A DNA stretch of 38,005 bases from Nesterenkonia sp. PF2B19 (GCF_001758425.2 NZ_MDSS02000033.1:1-38005); one strand, 5' to 3'. Positions 18,272-28,607 are shown, numbered from the stretch's first letter. The notes: generated by a model from the sequence alone, not told the origin. Program-made: numbers and translations.

Positions 18272-19446
18272 GCGTCCAGCCCCAGGCTCCGGGCGATCAG
18301 CATCAGCTGCACCTCGGTGGTGCCCTCCCCGATCTCCAGGATCTTGGAGTCCCGGTAGTGCCGGGCGACGACGGACTCGTTGATGAACCCGTAGCCGCCG
18401 AACACCTGGGTGGCGTCGCGGGCGTTGTCCATGGCGGCCTCCCCGGCGATGAGCTTGGCGATGGCGGCCTCGGTCTTGAAGGGACGGCCCTCCAGCATGC
18501 GGGCCGCGGCGTCGTAGTAGGCCAGCCGGGCCGAGTGCGCCCGGGCCTGCATGCGGGCGATCTTGAAGGAGATCGCCTGGTTGGTGCCGATCGCGGCGCC
18601 GAAGGTCTCCCGTTCCTTGGCGTAGCGCGCCGCCTCGTCCACACAGCCCTGGGCCGCGCCGGTGGCCAGGGCGGCGATCGCGATCCGGCCCTCGTCCAGG
18701 ATCCCCAGGAAGTTCGCGTAGCCGCGGCCGCGCTCGCCGAGCAGGTTCTCCTGCGGCACGCGGACCCCGGACAGGGTCAGCGGATGCGTGTCCGAGGCGT
18801 TCCAACCGACCTTGTCATAGGCGGGCTCTGCGGTGAACCCGGGAGTGTCGGTGGGCACCAGGATCGTGGAGATCTCCTTCTTGGTCCGGCCGTCGGGCAG
18901 CTGCTGCTCCCCGGTGACGGCGGTGACGGTGACCAGGGAGGTGATCGTGGTGCCGGAGTTGGTGATGAACTCCTTGGTGCCGTCGATGACCCACTCGTCG
19001 CCGTCGAGGACCGCCCGGGTGCGGGTGCCTCCGGCGTCGGAGCCCGCCTCGGACTCGGTGAGTCCGAACCCGGCCAGCCGTCGCCCGCTGGTCAGCTCCG
19101 GCAGCCAGCGCTGCTTCTGCGCCTCGGTGCCGAACCGGTGGATGGGCATGGCCCCCAGAGAGACGCCGGCCTCCAGGGTGATCGCCACCGACTGGTCCAC
19201 CTTCGCCAGCTCCTCCAGCGCGAGGCACAGCGCGAAGTAGTCGCCGCCCTGACCGCCGTGCTCCTCGGGGAACGGCAGTCCGAACAGCCCCATCTCACCC
19301 ATCTGGGCGATCACCTCGTAGGGGAAGGAATGGTCGGCGTCGTGCCCCGCAGAGACGGGGGCGACCACCTCCTGGGTGAAGTCGCGGACGGCCTCCTTCA
19401 GGGCCTGATGCTCCTCGCTGAGCACGTGGTCCATACGTAGATCCAC
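18268..19446 (-). CDS. Acyl-CoA dehydrogenase (FadE19-like, branched-chain)
   Basis: 392 residues, full length. It uses FAD to introduce a 2,3 double bond into an acyl-CoA and passes electrons to ETF. Family motifs are [17 protein letters not shown] near 126-142, RETFG-type [11 protein letters not shown], and [10 protein letters not shown] near 345-354. The catalytic base is seen at the MCAD position as Glu374 in [12 protein letters not shown]. Classical isovaleryl-CoA dehydrogenase carries Ala at that position and its base elsewhere, so the exact chain preference is open. The GTG start at 19446 has AAGGAGG just upstream, inside the end of the carboxylase alpha gene, three bases after its stop. 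Context implies isovaleryl- or 2-methylbutyryl-CoA. Confidence 0.93.
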   Translation of the reverse strand: MDLRMDHVLSEEHQALKEAVRDFTQEVVAPVSAGHDADHSFPYEVIAQMGEMGLFGLPFPEEHGGQGGDYFALCLALEELAKVDQSVAITLEAGVSLGAMPIHRFGTEAQKQRWLPELTSGRRLAGFGLTESEAGSDAGGTRTRAVLDGDEWVIDGTKEFITNSGTTITSLVTVTAVTGEQQLPDGRTKKEISTILVPTDTPGFTAEPAYDKVGWNASDTHPLTLSGVRVPQENLLGERGRGYANFLGILDEGRIAIAALATGAAQGCVDEAARYAKERETFGAAIGTNQAISFKIARMQARAHSARLAYYDAAARMLEGRPFKTEAAIAKLIAGEAAMDNARDATQVFGGYGFINESVVARHYRDSKILEIGEGTTEVQLMLIARSLGLDA

Positions 19447-19449
19447 TTC

Positions 19450-21457
19450 TCACTCCTCCTTCGTCACGGTCGCCAGCACCTGGCCGAGCGACACCTGCTC
19501 CCCGGCGGCGACGGCGAGGTTCGCCGTCCCGTCGAACGGGGCGAGCAGCCGATGCTCCATCTTCATGGCCTCGATCGTCACCAGCGGGTCCCCGGCGCGG
19601 ACCGTGTCGCCGCTGGTCACGGCGACGGCGATCACGGTGCCGGGCAGCGGGGCGGTCACCTCGGGGGCGGCCTCGGTGAGCTCCGCCTCCTGCTGGGCGA
19701 GTGCGGTCAGGGTCTGGTTGGTCCGGTCGGCCACGGTCAGCCGTGCCGAGACCCCGTCGGCCCAGGCCCAGACGACGACCCCGGCGTCGGAGCGGTCTCC
19801 GCGGGCCAGGGCGACCCGCTGCTGCGCCGTGCCGGGTGAGCAGGTGGGTGCCCGGTCCGCCGTCGGGCGTGGCGGGGCCGTCCAGGGAAGCTGTGCCGTC
19901 GAGGGGGACGGTGGTGGTCAGGGTGTGGCCGTCGGCACCGGCGTGGGTGACCAGCACCGAGGGCACGGCCGGCTCGGCGGCGCGCCAGCCGTCGCAGGCC
20001 CATCCTTCGCCAGGAACCGGCCGGGGCTGGGCGACCAGCAGGGCGGCGGCGGTGAGCAGATCGTCCTCCGGTCGGGGGAGTGCAAGGTCCGGCAGTCGCC
20101 GCGCGATCAGGGTGGTGTCCAGGCGTCCGGCCCGGACGTCGTCATCGTCGAGCAGGCCCCGCAGATAGGCCAGGTTGGTCTCCACTCCGAGGATGACCGT
20201 CTGTCCGAGCGCCCGGTGCAGACGGGACAGGGCCTGGGCCCGGTCCGCGGCGTGGGCGATGACCTTGGCCAGCATGGGGTCATAGTCGATGCCGACGGCC
20301 TGTCCGGCCCGCAGTCCGGTGTCCACACGGACCCCCTCGCCGGAGGGCTCGTGGAGTCGCAGCAGCGTCCCGGTGGCCGGGAGGAACCCGGCCTCGGGCT
20401 GCTCGGCGTACACCCGGGCTTCGACGGCGTGCCCGGTCAGCCTCACGTCCTCCTGGGTCAGCGCCAGGGGCTGACCGGCGGCGATCCGGATCTGCTGCTC
20501 CACCAGGTCCACCCCGGTGATCTCCTCGGTGACGGGGTGCTCCACCTGCAGCCGGGTGTCATCTCCATGAAGAAGAACGTCCCGGGGTCCTCGTCGGAGA
20601 CGAGGAACTCGACCGTGCCGGCCCCGCGGTAGTCCACGCTCCGGGCGGCCTGGCACGCCGCCTCGCCCAGCCGGGCCCGGATCTGCTCACCGTCCTCGGT
20701 GTCCAGCAGCAGGGGGGAGGGTGCCTCTTCGATCACCTTCTGATGACGGCGCTGCAGGGAGCATTCGCGTTCGCCCAGGTGGATGACGTCGCCGTGGGAG
20801 TCGGCGAGGACCTGGACCTCGATGTGCCGGGGGCTGCGGATCAGCTGCTCGATCATCAGCGAGTCGTCGCCGAAGGCCGCCTGGGCCACGCGGCGCGCCG
20901 CCGGCAGAGCCTCGGCCAGCTCCTCGGGGCGCTCCACGACCTGCATGCCTTTGCCGCCGCCGCCCGCTGAGGGCTTGATCAGCACCGGGTAGGTCATCCC
21001 GGCGGCGGCCCCGGACCAGGGCGTCGTCGTCGAGGCCCGGGGCGGACACGCCGTCGACCAGCGGCACCCCGGCCGCGGCCACATGCTCCTTGGCCCGGAT
21101 CTTGTCCCCCATGATCTCCAGCGCCTGCGCCCCGGGGCCGATGAAGACGACTCCGGCGGCCTCGCAGGCCCGCGCGAAGGAAGCGTTCTCGGAGAGGAAG
21201 CCGTAGCCGGGGTGGATGGCCTCGGCCTCGGTGGTGCGGGCGGCCTCGATCACGGCGTCGACGTCCAGATAAGAGGCGGAGGCCGCGGCGGGGCCGAGGC
21301 AGACCGAACGGTCAGCCATCCGCACGTGGGCGGCGTCGACGTCGGCCTCGGAATGCACGGCCACCGCGGTGATGCCCAGGCGATGCAGGGTGGAGATCAC
21401 CCGACAGGCGATCTCTCCGCGGTTGGCCACCAGGACGGTGGTGAAGAGCTGGTCCAT
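19450..21457 (-). CDS. accA1: Acyl-CoA carboxylase alpha subunit, biotin carboxylase plus BCCP (three frame breaks)
   Basis: About 668 residues once three breaks are bridged. It has the biotin carboxylase N-domain ([20 protein letters not shown], then [10 protein letters not shown]), the ATP-grasp glycine loop [12 protein letters not shown], the catalytic [15 protein letters not shown] stretch, and a C-terminal biotinyl domain with EAMKMEH. Breaks are near 21009-21012 (an extra base in a CCCC run; removing it gives [11 protein letters not shown]), near 20559 (a missing A; restoring it gives [12 protein letters not shown]) and near 19834 (an extra base in a GGG run; removing it gives [14 protein letters not shown]). 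Each fix is one base in a run. With the neighbouring beta subunit it probably forms 3-methylcrotonyl-CoA carboxylase, as AccA1-AccD1 do in M. tuberculosis. It starts 9 bases after the beta-subunit stop. Confidence 0.9.
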
Positions 21458-21466
21458 GCTGGCCTC

Positions 21467-23095
21467 CTACATCCTGAACAGGCCGAAGCCCGACGCCGGC
21501 AGCGGGGTCCGCGAGCAGACCTCCAGCGCCATGGAGAGCACCCGGCGGGTGTCGGCGGGGTCGATGATGCCGTCGTCCCAGAGCCGGGCGGTGGAATAGT
21601 ACGGCTGTCCCTGGTCCTCGTAGGTCTGTCGGATCGGGGCCTTGAACGCGTCCTCCTCCTCGGGGCTCCAGGTCTCGCCTGCGGCCTCGAGCTGGTCGCG
21701 CTTCACGGTGGCCAGCACGGAAGCGGCCTGCTCGCCGCCCATCACGGAGATCCGCGCATTGGGCCACATGAACAGGAACCGGGGCGAGTAGGCGCGCCCG
21801 CACATGGAGTAGTTCCCGGCCCCGAACGAGCCCCCGATGACCACCGTGATCTTCGGGACCCGGGTGGTGGCCACGGCGGTGACCATCTTGGCGCCGTGCT
21901 TCGCGATTCCTCCGGCCTCGTAGTCACGGCCGACCATGAACCCGGAGATGTTCTGCAGGAACAGCAGAGGAATGCCCCGCTGGTCGCACAGCTCGATGAA
22001 GTGCGCGCCCTTCAGGGAGGACTCGGAGAACAGGATCCCGTTGTTCGCCACGATGCCGACGGGGTGCCCGTCCACGTGGGCGAATCCGGTGACCAAGGTG
22101 GTGCCGTAGTCGCGTTTGAACTCGTGGAAGGCGCCGTCGTCGACGATCCGGGCGATCACCTCGTGGACGTCGTAGGGCTGATTGACGTCCTGAGGAATGA
22201 TGCCGTCCAGGTCACCCACGTCCAGCCGCGGGGGGCGGACCTCGGAGGCAGGCTCCCAGGCCCGCGGCGCGGGAGCGGGGAGGGTGGCGACGATGTCGCG
22301 GAGGATCTGGAGAGCGTGGTCGTCGTCCTCGGCGATGTGGTCCGCCACGCCGGACTCGGCGGTGTGGACCTTCGCGCCCCCGAGCTCCTCGGGCGTGACG
22401 ACCTCTCCGGTGGCCGCCTTCACCAGCGGAGGCCCGCCCAGAAAGATGGTGCCCTGGTTCCGCACGATCACTGACTCGTCGCTCATGGCGGGCACATAGG
22501 CCCCGCCGGCGGTGCAGGAGCCCATGACCGCGGCGATCTGCGGGATGCCCTGCGCGGAGAGCTGGGCCTGGTGGTAGAAGATGCGGCCGAAGTGGTCCTC
22601 ATCCGGGAACACCTCGTCCTGCAGCGGCAGGTACGCCCCGCCCGAGTCCACCAGGTAGAGGCACGGCAGCCGGTTCTCCTGGGCGATCCGCTGAGCCCGC
22701 AGGTGCTTCTTCACCGTGACGGGGAAGTAGGTGCCGCCTTTGACGGTGGAATCGTTGCACACCACCATCACGGGCCGACCGTGGACCAGCCCGATGCCGG
22801 TGATGATTCCGGCGCCGGGGGAGGCGTCGTCGTACATGCCGTGGGCGGCCAGTGCGCCGATCTCCAGGAACGGGCTGCCGGCGTCGAGCAGTCGGTCCAC
22901 GCGCTCGCGGGGGAGCAGTTTGCCGCGCTGCTGATGCCGACGTCGTGACGCCTCGGAGCCGCCGAGGGAGGTGCGGCGCAGGGTCTGGTGCAGCTGGTCG
23001 CGCAGTTCGCGGTTCCGGCGGGCGTTGGCCGCGAAGGTCTCGTCCCGGGGGTCCACGGCGGTGGAGAGGGTGTGCGAAATGCCCCGTGGCTCCAC
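21467..23095 (-). CDS. accD1: Acyl-CoA carboxylase beta subunit (carboxyltransferase)
   Basis: 542 residues, uninterrupted. I take the GTG at 23093-23095, which has AGGAGG at ideal spacing, rather than the in-frame codon at 23215 inside the operator. It transfers CO2 from biotin to an enoyl-CoA. Visible features are [17 protein letters not shown] near 180-196 and [15 protein letters not shown], the oxyanion region of the first crotonase-like half. [19 protein letters not shown], then [13 protein letters not shown], mark the second half. The [13 protein letters not shown] sequence is typical of methylcrotonyl-CoA carboxylases. It is the first gene of the cluster after the divergent operator. 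Confidence 0.94.
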   Translation of the reverse strand: MEPRGISHTLSTAVDPRDETFAANARRNRELRDQLHQTLRRTSLGGSEASRRRHQQRGKLLPRERVDRLLDAGSPFLEIGALAAHGMYDDASPGAGIITGIGLVHGRPVMVVCNDSTVKGGTYFPVTVKKHLRAQRIAQENRLPCLYLVDSGGAYLPLQDEVFPDEDHFGRIFYHQAQLSAQGIPQIAAVMGSCTAGGAYVPAMSDESVIVRNQGTIFLGGPPLVKAATGEVVTPEELGGAKVHTAESGVADHIAEDDDHALQILRDIVATLPAPAPRAWEPASEVRPPRLDVGDLDGIIPQDVNQPYDVHEVIARIVDDGAFHEFKRDYGTTLVTGFAHVDGHPVGIVANNGILFSESSLKGAHFIELCDQRGIPLLFLQNISGFMVGRDYEAGGIAKHGAKMVTAVATTRVPKITVVIGGSFGAGNYSMCGRAYSPRFLFMWPNARISVMGGEQAASVLATVKRDQLEAAGETWSPEEEDAFKAPIRQTYEDQGQPYYSTARLWDDGIIDPADTRRVLSMALEVCSRTPLPASGFGLFRM

Positions 23096-23166
23096 GTCTT
23101 CCTCCTGGTGTCCTGCAGTTGGGTGTCCAGCAGATCCGGTGCCGGTCAGGTCCGACGTCCGGTAGA

Positions 23167-23192
23167 TTTGAGTGAACGATGGTTCACTGAAA
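23167..23192. promoter_or_regulatory. Palindromic operator between accD1 and the TetR gene
   Basis: AGTGAAC (23171-23177) and GTTCACT (23182-23188) are perfect inverted arms around GATG. Extending outward gives TTTG and GAAA ends, so 10 of 11 positions match per arm. The 26-base site lies 71 bases from the accD1 start and 23 bases from the TetR start, as expected for an autoregulated divergent switch. An ATTCACTGAAA copy of the right arm recurs at 23934-23944 before the acyl-CoA synthetase gene. Confidence 0.8.
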
Positions 23193-23215
23193 GCGACTCT
23201 AGTGGCGGTGATCAC

Positions 23216-23872
23216 ATGATGTCCATCCTTGACGGCGGGTCGGGCGAGTCGTCGGGTCCGCCGCGGACCCGGCGCCAGCAGGAGAAGGACCGCCGGCGGC
23301 GCGACCTGCTCGAGGCGGCGGGCCGGCTGTTCGGCACCCGAGGCTTCGCCTCAGTGGCGCTGGACGACATCGGCAGCGAGGCGGGCGTCACCGGGCAGGC
23401 CATCTATCGGCACTTCAAGGGCAAACGGGACATGCTGGGCCAGCTGCTGCTCGAGGTGAGCCAGGAGCTGCTGGACGGAGGGAGGGCACTGGGTGCGGGC
23501 GCAGAAATTCCTGAGGAGCGGCTCCGGCGACTCATCGCCTTTCAGGTCCGCTTCGCGCTGCGCAGTCCCGAGGTCATCCGCGTCCAAGAGCAGGAGCTGG
23601 GGCGGCTGGCCGAGCCCGACCGTCGGCGGATCCGTCGCATGCAGCGCGAGTACATGGACATCTGGGTGGACGCCGTCCGCGCCCTGCATCCCGCGGCCGG
23701 ATCGGAGGAGCTGAGCCTTCGCGTCCATGGGCTCTTCGGGCTGATCAACTCCACGGCGCATTCGCTGAAGCACTTCCACGGCCGGGCGCCCTCGGCCGAG
23801 ACCATGGAGGTCGGCGCGCGTGCGCTCGAGGTCATGGCGCAGGCCGCCGCAGAGGTGGAGATGTCGCGCTAA
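23216..23872 (+). CDS. TetR-family transcriptional regulator of the leucine/acyl-CoA cluster
   Basis: 218 residues. Two ATG codons are adjacent (23216, 23219); the first is used here. The N-terminal helix-turn-helix is clear: [48 protein letters not shown], about residues 27-74, with the signature YRHF. The C-terminal half is an all-helical ligand domain. The gene is divergent from accD1, and the palindrome at 23167-23192 between them is the probable binding site. By position it matches Rv2506, next to the same cluster. The likely inducer is an acyl-CoA intermediate; this is inference. Confidence 0.92.
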   Translation: MMSILDGGSGESSGPPRTRRQQEKDRRRRDLLEAAGRLFGTRGFASVALDDIGSEAGVTGQAIYRHFKGKRDMLGQLLLEVSQELLDGGRALGAGAEIPEERLRRLIAFQVRFALRSPEVIRVQEQELGRLAEPDRRRIRRMQREYMDIWVDAVRALHPAAGSEELSLRVHGLFGLINSTAHSLKHFHGRAPSAETMEVGARALEVMAQAAAEVEMSR

Positions 23873-23887
23873 GCGTCGGCGTCGGAG

Positions 23888-23944
23888 GTGTTGTGACGTG
23901 CAACACTGTCCTGTTAGCTTCGGGTTTGTCGGCATTCACTGAAA
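23888..23944 (+). promoter_or_regulatory. Candidate promoter and half-operator for the acyl-CoA synthetase
   Basis: TTGTGA at 23891-23896 and TAGCTT at 23915-23920 could act as -35 and -10 with an 18-base spacer. GTGTTG (23888-23893) and CAACAC (23901-23906) form a 6-base inverted repeat around the -35. ATTCACTGAAA at 23934-23944 repeats one arm of the TetR operator with one mismatch, just after the expected start of transcription. This suggests the same TetR protein may control both transcripts. Confidence 0.45.
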
Positions 23945-23963
23945 TCCACGATGCGGAGTGCAG

Positions 23964-25663
23964 ATGAGCCTGAGCCATGACACCCCCGAGGATCTCCACA
24001 ACGGCGCGGCCCAGCAGGCCGGCCGGCTGAGAGTCGCCCACGACGTCGGCCCCTGCGAGCCTCCGCTGCTGGAGTCCACGATCGGCGCGAACCTCCGCGA
24101 GACGACGCTGCGATTCGGCGAGCGGGAGGCGTTGGTGGATCTGCACGCCGACAGGCGCTGGACCTACGCCGAGTTCCGGCGCGACGTGCGACGGCTGGCC
24201 ACAGGACTGCATCGGGCAGGCGTCCGGACGGGGCAGCGGGTCGGCGTCTGGGGCAACCGCTGGGAATGGACGCTGACCCAGTACGCCACCGCCGAGCTGG
24301 GTGCGATCTTGGTGACCATCAACCCGTCCTACCGTCAGCATGAGCTGACCTATGTCCTGCAGCAGGCCGGCATCACCGCCGTCGTCGCCTCCGATGAGTT
24401 CCGGGGTCAGGACTATCCGAGCATGCTGGCCCGCGCGGACGATGAGCTCGGAGCCTTGGAGCTCAGCGTCATCATGGGGTCCCCGGAATGGGAGCAGCTG
24501 CTCCCGGCGGAACCGGATGAGGTCCTCCTCGACGCCGTCGCGGAGGACCTGACGCCCGAAGACCCGATCAACATCCAGTACACCTCCGGCACCACCGGGT
24601 TCCCCAAGGGTGCCACGCTGAGCCACCGCAACATCCTCAACAACGGCTTCTTCGTGGGGGAGGTCTGCCGATACACCGAGCAGGACCGAATCTGCATCCC
24701 CGTGCCCTTCTACCACTGCTTCGGCATGGTCATGGGCAACCTGGGCGCCACCACCCACGGCGCGACGATGGTCATTCCCGCCCCGGCGTTCGATGCCCGA
24801 AGGACGTTGCAGGCGGTGCAGGATGAACGGTGCACGAGCCTCTATGGGGTGCCGACCATGTTCATCGCCGAGCTCGGCCTGGAGGATCTGGCGACGTCGA
24901 CCTGAGCAGCCTGCGCACCGGCATCATGGCCGGCTCACCGTGCCCGGAGGAGATCATGCGTCAGGTCATCGAGGTGATGCACATGGAGGAGGTCACCATC
25001 TGCTACGGGATGACCGAGACCTCCCCGGTGTCTCTGCAGACCCGGACAGACGACGAGCTGGACCGGCGCGTAGGGACCGTGGGTCGGGTGGTGCCCCACG
25101 CCGAGGTCAAAGTGGCGGATCCGGTCACCGGGGAGACACTCCCCGTGGACAGCGACGGCGAACTCTGCACCCGCGGGTACCTTGTGATGCAGGGCTACTG
25201 GGAGCAGCCGGAGAAGACCGCCGAAGCCGTTGACCCCCACGGATGGATGCGCACCGGAGACATGGCACGTATGGACGCCGAGGGCTACGTGCAGATCACC
25301 GGGCGGATGAAGGACATGGTGATCCGCGGTGGGGAGAACATCTACCCGCGCGAGATCGAGGAGTTCCTCTATACCCACCCCGACATCGTGGACGCCCAGG
25401 TCATCGGTGTGCCCGACGAACGGTACGGGGAGGAGCTGATGGCCTGGGTGCGGCTGCGCGACGGGGCCGAGCGGCTCACTGCGACGGCGCTGCGCGAGTT
25501 CTGCGAAGGACGCCTGGCGCGCTACAAGATTCCTCGGTACGTGACGGTGGTGGACGAATTCCCCACCACCGTGACCGGGAAGGTGCGGAAGGTGCAGATG
25601 CGGGAAGAAGCCCTCGACCTGCTCGCCACCCCTGGAGCGGTCGACGACGCGCGCGCCGGCTGA
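23964..25663 (+). CDS. AMP-binding acyl-CoA synthetase (FadD35-like; one frame break)
   Basis: About 566 residues after one repair. It activates a carboxylic acid with ATP to acyl-AMP and then to acyl-CoA. Motifs in order are the phosphate-binding [16 protein letters not shown], then [11 protein letters not shown], then the YGMTETSP adenine motif, then [12 protein letters not shown], then [20 protein letters not shown], and near the end [11 protein letters not shown], holding the catalytic Lys. At 24897 one T seems missing: adding it gives [19 protein letters not shown] across the break. The ATG at 23964 follows GGAG at 23955-23958. Position next to the TetR gene parallels fadD35 (Rv2505c). 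The substrate could be a branched or medium-chain acid, or acetoacetate, given that scoAB is absent. Confidence 0.9.
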
Positions 25664-25693
25664 GGGCGGCACCTGGGTGGGTGCCGTCCTCAG
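25660..25693 (+). terminator. Terminator-like hairpin after the acyl-CoA synthetase
   Basis: CTGAGGGCGGCACC (25660-25673) pairs with GGTGCCGTCCTCAG (25680-25693), a 14-base stem with a single G-T wobble and a 6-base loop. The stem includes the stop codon at 25661-25663. No T-run follows, as is common for actinobacterial terminators. Confidence 0.7.
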
Positions 25694-26201
25694 CTGGTGA
25701 TCCGTGCCGGTGTGGTGTGGGTGGTGGCGCGGTGTGTCAGTGAACCGCCCTGGGTTCTGTTCCGGTCTTTATGCGGGTGCCCGGGCGGGCTCGTGTGATT
25801 GATAGTAGGCGGCCTCGGCCTCTGCTGGGGTGCCCGTCTCTGCCGCCCCTGCCGGGACGCTCTACCCGGCTGCCCTCTCGCGGGGGTCCTTCCCCGGCTC
25901 CTCCTGGTGTTGCTCAGTCTTCCGGCACCCTCTGACACATCCCGGAGGAGCGGGACCAGCCGGCCAAAACGCAGGGTCAGATCCGACCGCCGGCGCCGGC
26001 CCGCCACTGAGCCCGGCCAGGCATCCGAACCCCGCCCGGACGACGCGTCTCACATGCGCACCAGAGTCTCGTCAGCAGATCCTTACACGTCATACGCGTG
26101 GGAACCCGCTGGTAACCGCGGTCCCGGTCACACCCCCGCGATATCATCTAGGCACCGACAGCAACGGGCGGCGATGAGGCCGTCCACGGCGAGACGAACA
26201 G
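25694..26201. other. Intergenic stretch with no supported gene
   Basis: About 500 bases between the synthetase terminator and glpX. Apart from the transposase remnant it is low in coding signal; an arginine-rich minus-strand frame at 25690-26007 is not protein-like. A TATCAT at 26142-26147 could be the -10 element of the glpX promoter, without an obvious -35. Confidence 0.5.
25769..25834 (-). mobile_element. Transposase C-terminal remnant (probably IS3-type)
   Basis: On the minus strand 25834-25769 reads GTPAEAEAAYYQSHEPARAPA and then a TAA stop. The TPAEAEAAYY ending is typical of the C-terminus of integrase-core transposases of the IS3 type in actinobacteria. Upstream the frame turns into non-protein-like sequence, so only about 22 codons survive. 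The rest of the 25694-26201 gap holds no gene I can support. The remnant lies between the leucine cluster and glpX and may mark an old insertion or rearrangement. Confidence 0.4.
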
Positions 26202-27283
26202 GTGGCTGACGACGTGTCCAACGTGTCCGAGACTGAAACGACGACCCCCGCACCGAGCGCCGGGAGCCAGCAGAGCTACTCGCACCTCTCGCCGCGGCTG
26301 GCGGTGGGGGACTCTGAGCCGGATCGCAACCTCGCCCTCGAACTCGTCCGCGTGACCGAGGCGGCCGCCATCGCTGGCGGCGCCTGGGTCGGCCGAGGTG
26401 ACAAGAACGGTGCCGACGGTGCCGCTGTCGACGCCATGCGCTCCCTGCTCGACACCGTGAACCTCAACGGAGTGGTGGTCATCGGAGAGGGAGAGAAGGA
26501 CGAAGCCCCGATGCTCTTCAACGGTGAGCGGGTCGGCAACGGCGCCGGTCCCGAAGCCGACGTCGCCGTGGACCCCATCGACGGCACCCGTCTGACGGCA
26601 CTGGGCTACAACAACGCGCTGGCCGTTCTGGCGGTCGCGGAGCGCGGCTCCATGTTCGACCCCTCCGCGGTGTTCTACATGGACAAGCTCGTCACGGGCC
26701 CCGAGGCGGCCGACATGGTGGACCTCCGCCTGCCCGTGAAGCAGAACCTGCACCTCATCGCCAAGGCCAAGGGCAAGCGGATCAACCAGCTCAACGTGTG
26801 CGTGCTGGATCGGCCCCGCCACGCGAAGCTCGTGGAGGAGATTCGGGACGCCGGCGCCCGCACCCGCTTCATCATGGACGGCGACGTCGCGGCGGCATCG
26901 CCGCAGCCCGAGAAGGCTCGGGTGTGGATGCGCTCATGGGGATCGGCGGCACGCCGGAGGGCATTGTGACCGCCTGCGCGATCCGCGCGATCGGCGGCGT
27001 GATCCAGGGGCGCCTGGCCCCGACCGACGAAGCCGAGCGGGAGGCCGCCGCCGCGGCTGGCCACGACGTCGACGAGATCCTCACCACTGATCAGCTCGTC
27101 ACGTCGGACAACTGCTACTTCGCCGCCACGGGGATCACCGACGGCGATCTGCTCCGGGGGGTCCGCTACGAGGGGGACCGGGTCACCACCCAGTCCATCG
27201 TCATGCGCGCCAAGTCTGGGACGGTTCGCACCGTGGAGGCGGAGCACCAGGCTCGGAAATGGGAGTCCTACACTCGCGCGTGA
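26202..27283 (+). CDS. glpX: Class II fructose-1,6-bisphosphatase (one frame break)
   Basis: About 360 residues after one repair. This gluconeogenic enzyme removes the 1-phosphate of fructose-1,6-bisphosphate. Motifs are [19 protein letters not shown] near 61-79, [15 protein letters not shown] near 90-104, the metal-binding [11 protein letters not shown] near 125-135, and [19 protein letters not shown]. Near 26894 one G is missing: GCGGCGGGCATC instead of GCGGCGGCATC restores [24 protein letters not shown] at 26202 is used as start; its ribosome site is weak. As the main FBPase of actinobacteria it is needed for growth on non-sugar carbon, such as products of the leucine cluster. The break is therefore probably a data error. 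Confidence 0.93.
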
Positions 27284-27454
27284 TGACGGCGCCCCTCGCC
27301 GTCCTCCACGCCCCTGGTCAGCCAACCCTTCCGGCCCCGTTCGTCATGTACTAGCGTGACCCGCGTCATGAAGCGCCGACGGACTCCGTGAGTGATCACC
27401 GCCGGCGCCCTGGGGTTCCTTGAGACGCCTGGAGACGGGCGGAGAGGGCGAACT

Positions 27455-28470
27455 GTGGTCGGACGTCGAAGGGTCGGAGCGGGAGCAGCACTCGGGCTGG
27501 GAGCGTTGCTCCTGACCACGGCGGGGTCCGGGGTCGCGTCGGCCCAGGGGTCGCCGCCCGTGGATGACGTGATGGGCAACGCCCACGAACGGGCCCGGAG
27601 TGTGGTGGAGGCACTCGAGGTTCCGGCAGCGGACAGGATCGCGGCCACCGAGTACTGGACGCCTCGGCGCATGGCGCAGGCGCGTCCGCCCGTGCCGCAT
27701 GTGGCGGAGAACGCTCAGGCCCGGATCCGCGACGTCTTCTCCGGCGCGCACTCCGGGACCCCGCGGACGGTCTCGTCGGCTGCGCCGTCGCCGCTGGTGG
27801 TGGCGGCAGGATCCCAGAGCAGCTCGGTGACCCCTCGTCCGTTCCACACGTGGGCAAGGGTTTCTTCTCTACTCCGTCTGGGGACAAGGTCTGCTCGGCC
27901 AACCTGGTGGCATCCGAGAACCGCTCCACCGTGGCGACCGCCGGGCACTGCCTGCACGACGGCGCCGGGGGAGGCTTCGCGGAGAGGTTCGTGTTCGCCC
28001 CGGCCTATGACGAGGGTGAGTCGGAGCATGGAGTCTGGGCGGCGACCGAGCTGGTGGCCTCCCAGCAGTGGGTGCAGAGCAGTGACCTGGAGCACGACTA
28101 TGCCTTCGCCGTGGTCGAGGAGAAGAACGGCAGGACCGTCCAGGACGAGGTCGGCGCGTCCTCTTCCATCACGTTCAACGAGCCCCGTGGGCTCGACTAC
28201 ATCGCTTACGGGTATCCCGCTGCGGCGCCGTATGACGGGCAGACGCTGCGCCGGTGCGAGGGAGCGGCCAGCGATGACCCCGCCGGCCGCAGCACCCAAG
28301 GCATCGACTGCGACATGACCGGCGGGGCCTCCGGTGGTCCATGGTTCCTCTCAGGGGGCGAGCAGAACTCTGTGAACTCGTAGAGGTACGACGCCGACCC
28401 CGACTCCATGTATGGACCGTACTTCGGTGACGGGGCTGAGCAGCTCTACGACCACGCCTCGTCGAAGTGA
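27455..28470 (+). pseudogene. Secreted trypsin-like serine protease, copy 1 (frameshift and in-frame stop)
   Basis: Upstream paralogue of the protease at 28704. From the GTG at 27455 (GGAGAGG before it) it encodes a signal peptide (VGRRRVGAGAALGLGALLL, ending in ASA-Q) and a propeptide with EYWTPRRMAQARP. Near 27831-27834 one C seems missing; adding it leads into VPHVGKGFFSTPSG. The mature domain has TVATAGHC (His), LEHDYAFAV (Asp) and GGASGGPW (Ser). A TAG at 28381-28383 sits where copy 2 has a Tyr codon (NSVNSYGYT). After it the frame stays open and homologous (MYGPYFGDGAEQLYDHASS) to TGA at 28468-28470. The catalytic triad lies before the stop. Two lesions in one gene make real decay more likely than for the other broken genes, but data error is not excluded. 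Confidence 0.75.
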
Positions 28471-28607
28471 CGGCGGCTCCCACCTCCTGCCGGGGTGCTC
28501 GATGCATTCTGCAGGGCTTTGACCTGGAGTGATGATTCCTGACGCCGCATCCGCGGTGTCAGGGCCCAGCTCATGTGACTGTGGAGTTACTTTCTTCCCG
28601 CAACCTC

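Noticed and set aside
25690-26007. 105-codon minus-strand open frame in the gap before glpX
   Set aside because: Arg- and Pro-rich with no protein-like segments. A different minus frame there gives the recognisable transposase C-terminus instead.
28381-28383. Amber codon used for an amino acid (readthrough)
   Set aside because: No special context or structure is evident, and the gene carries another lesion. Decay or data error is more likely.
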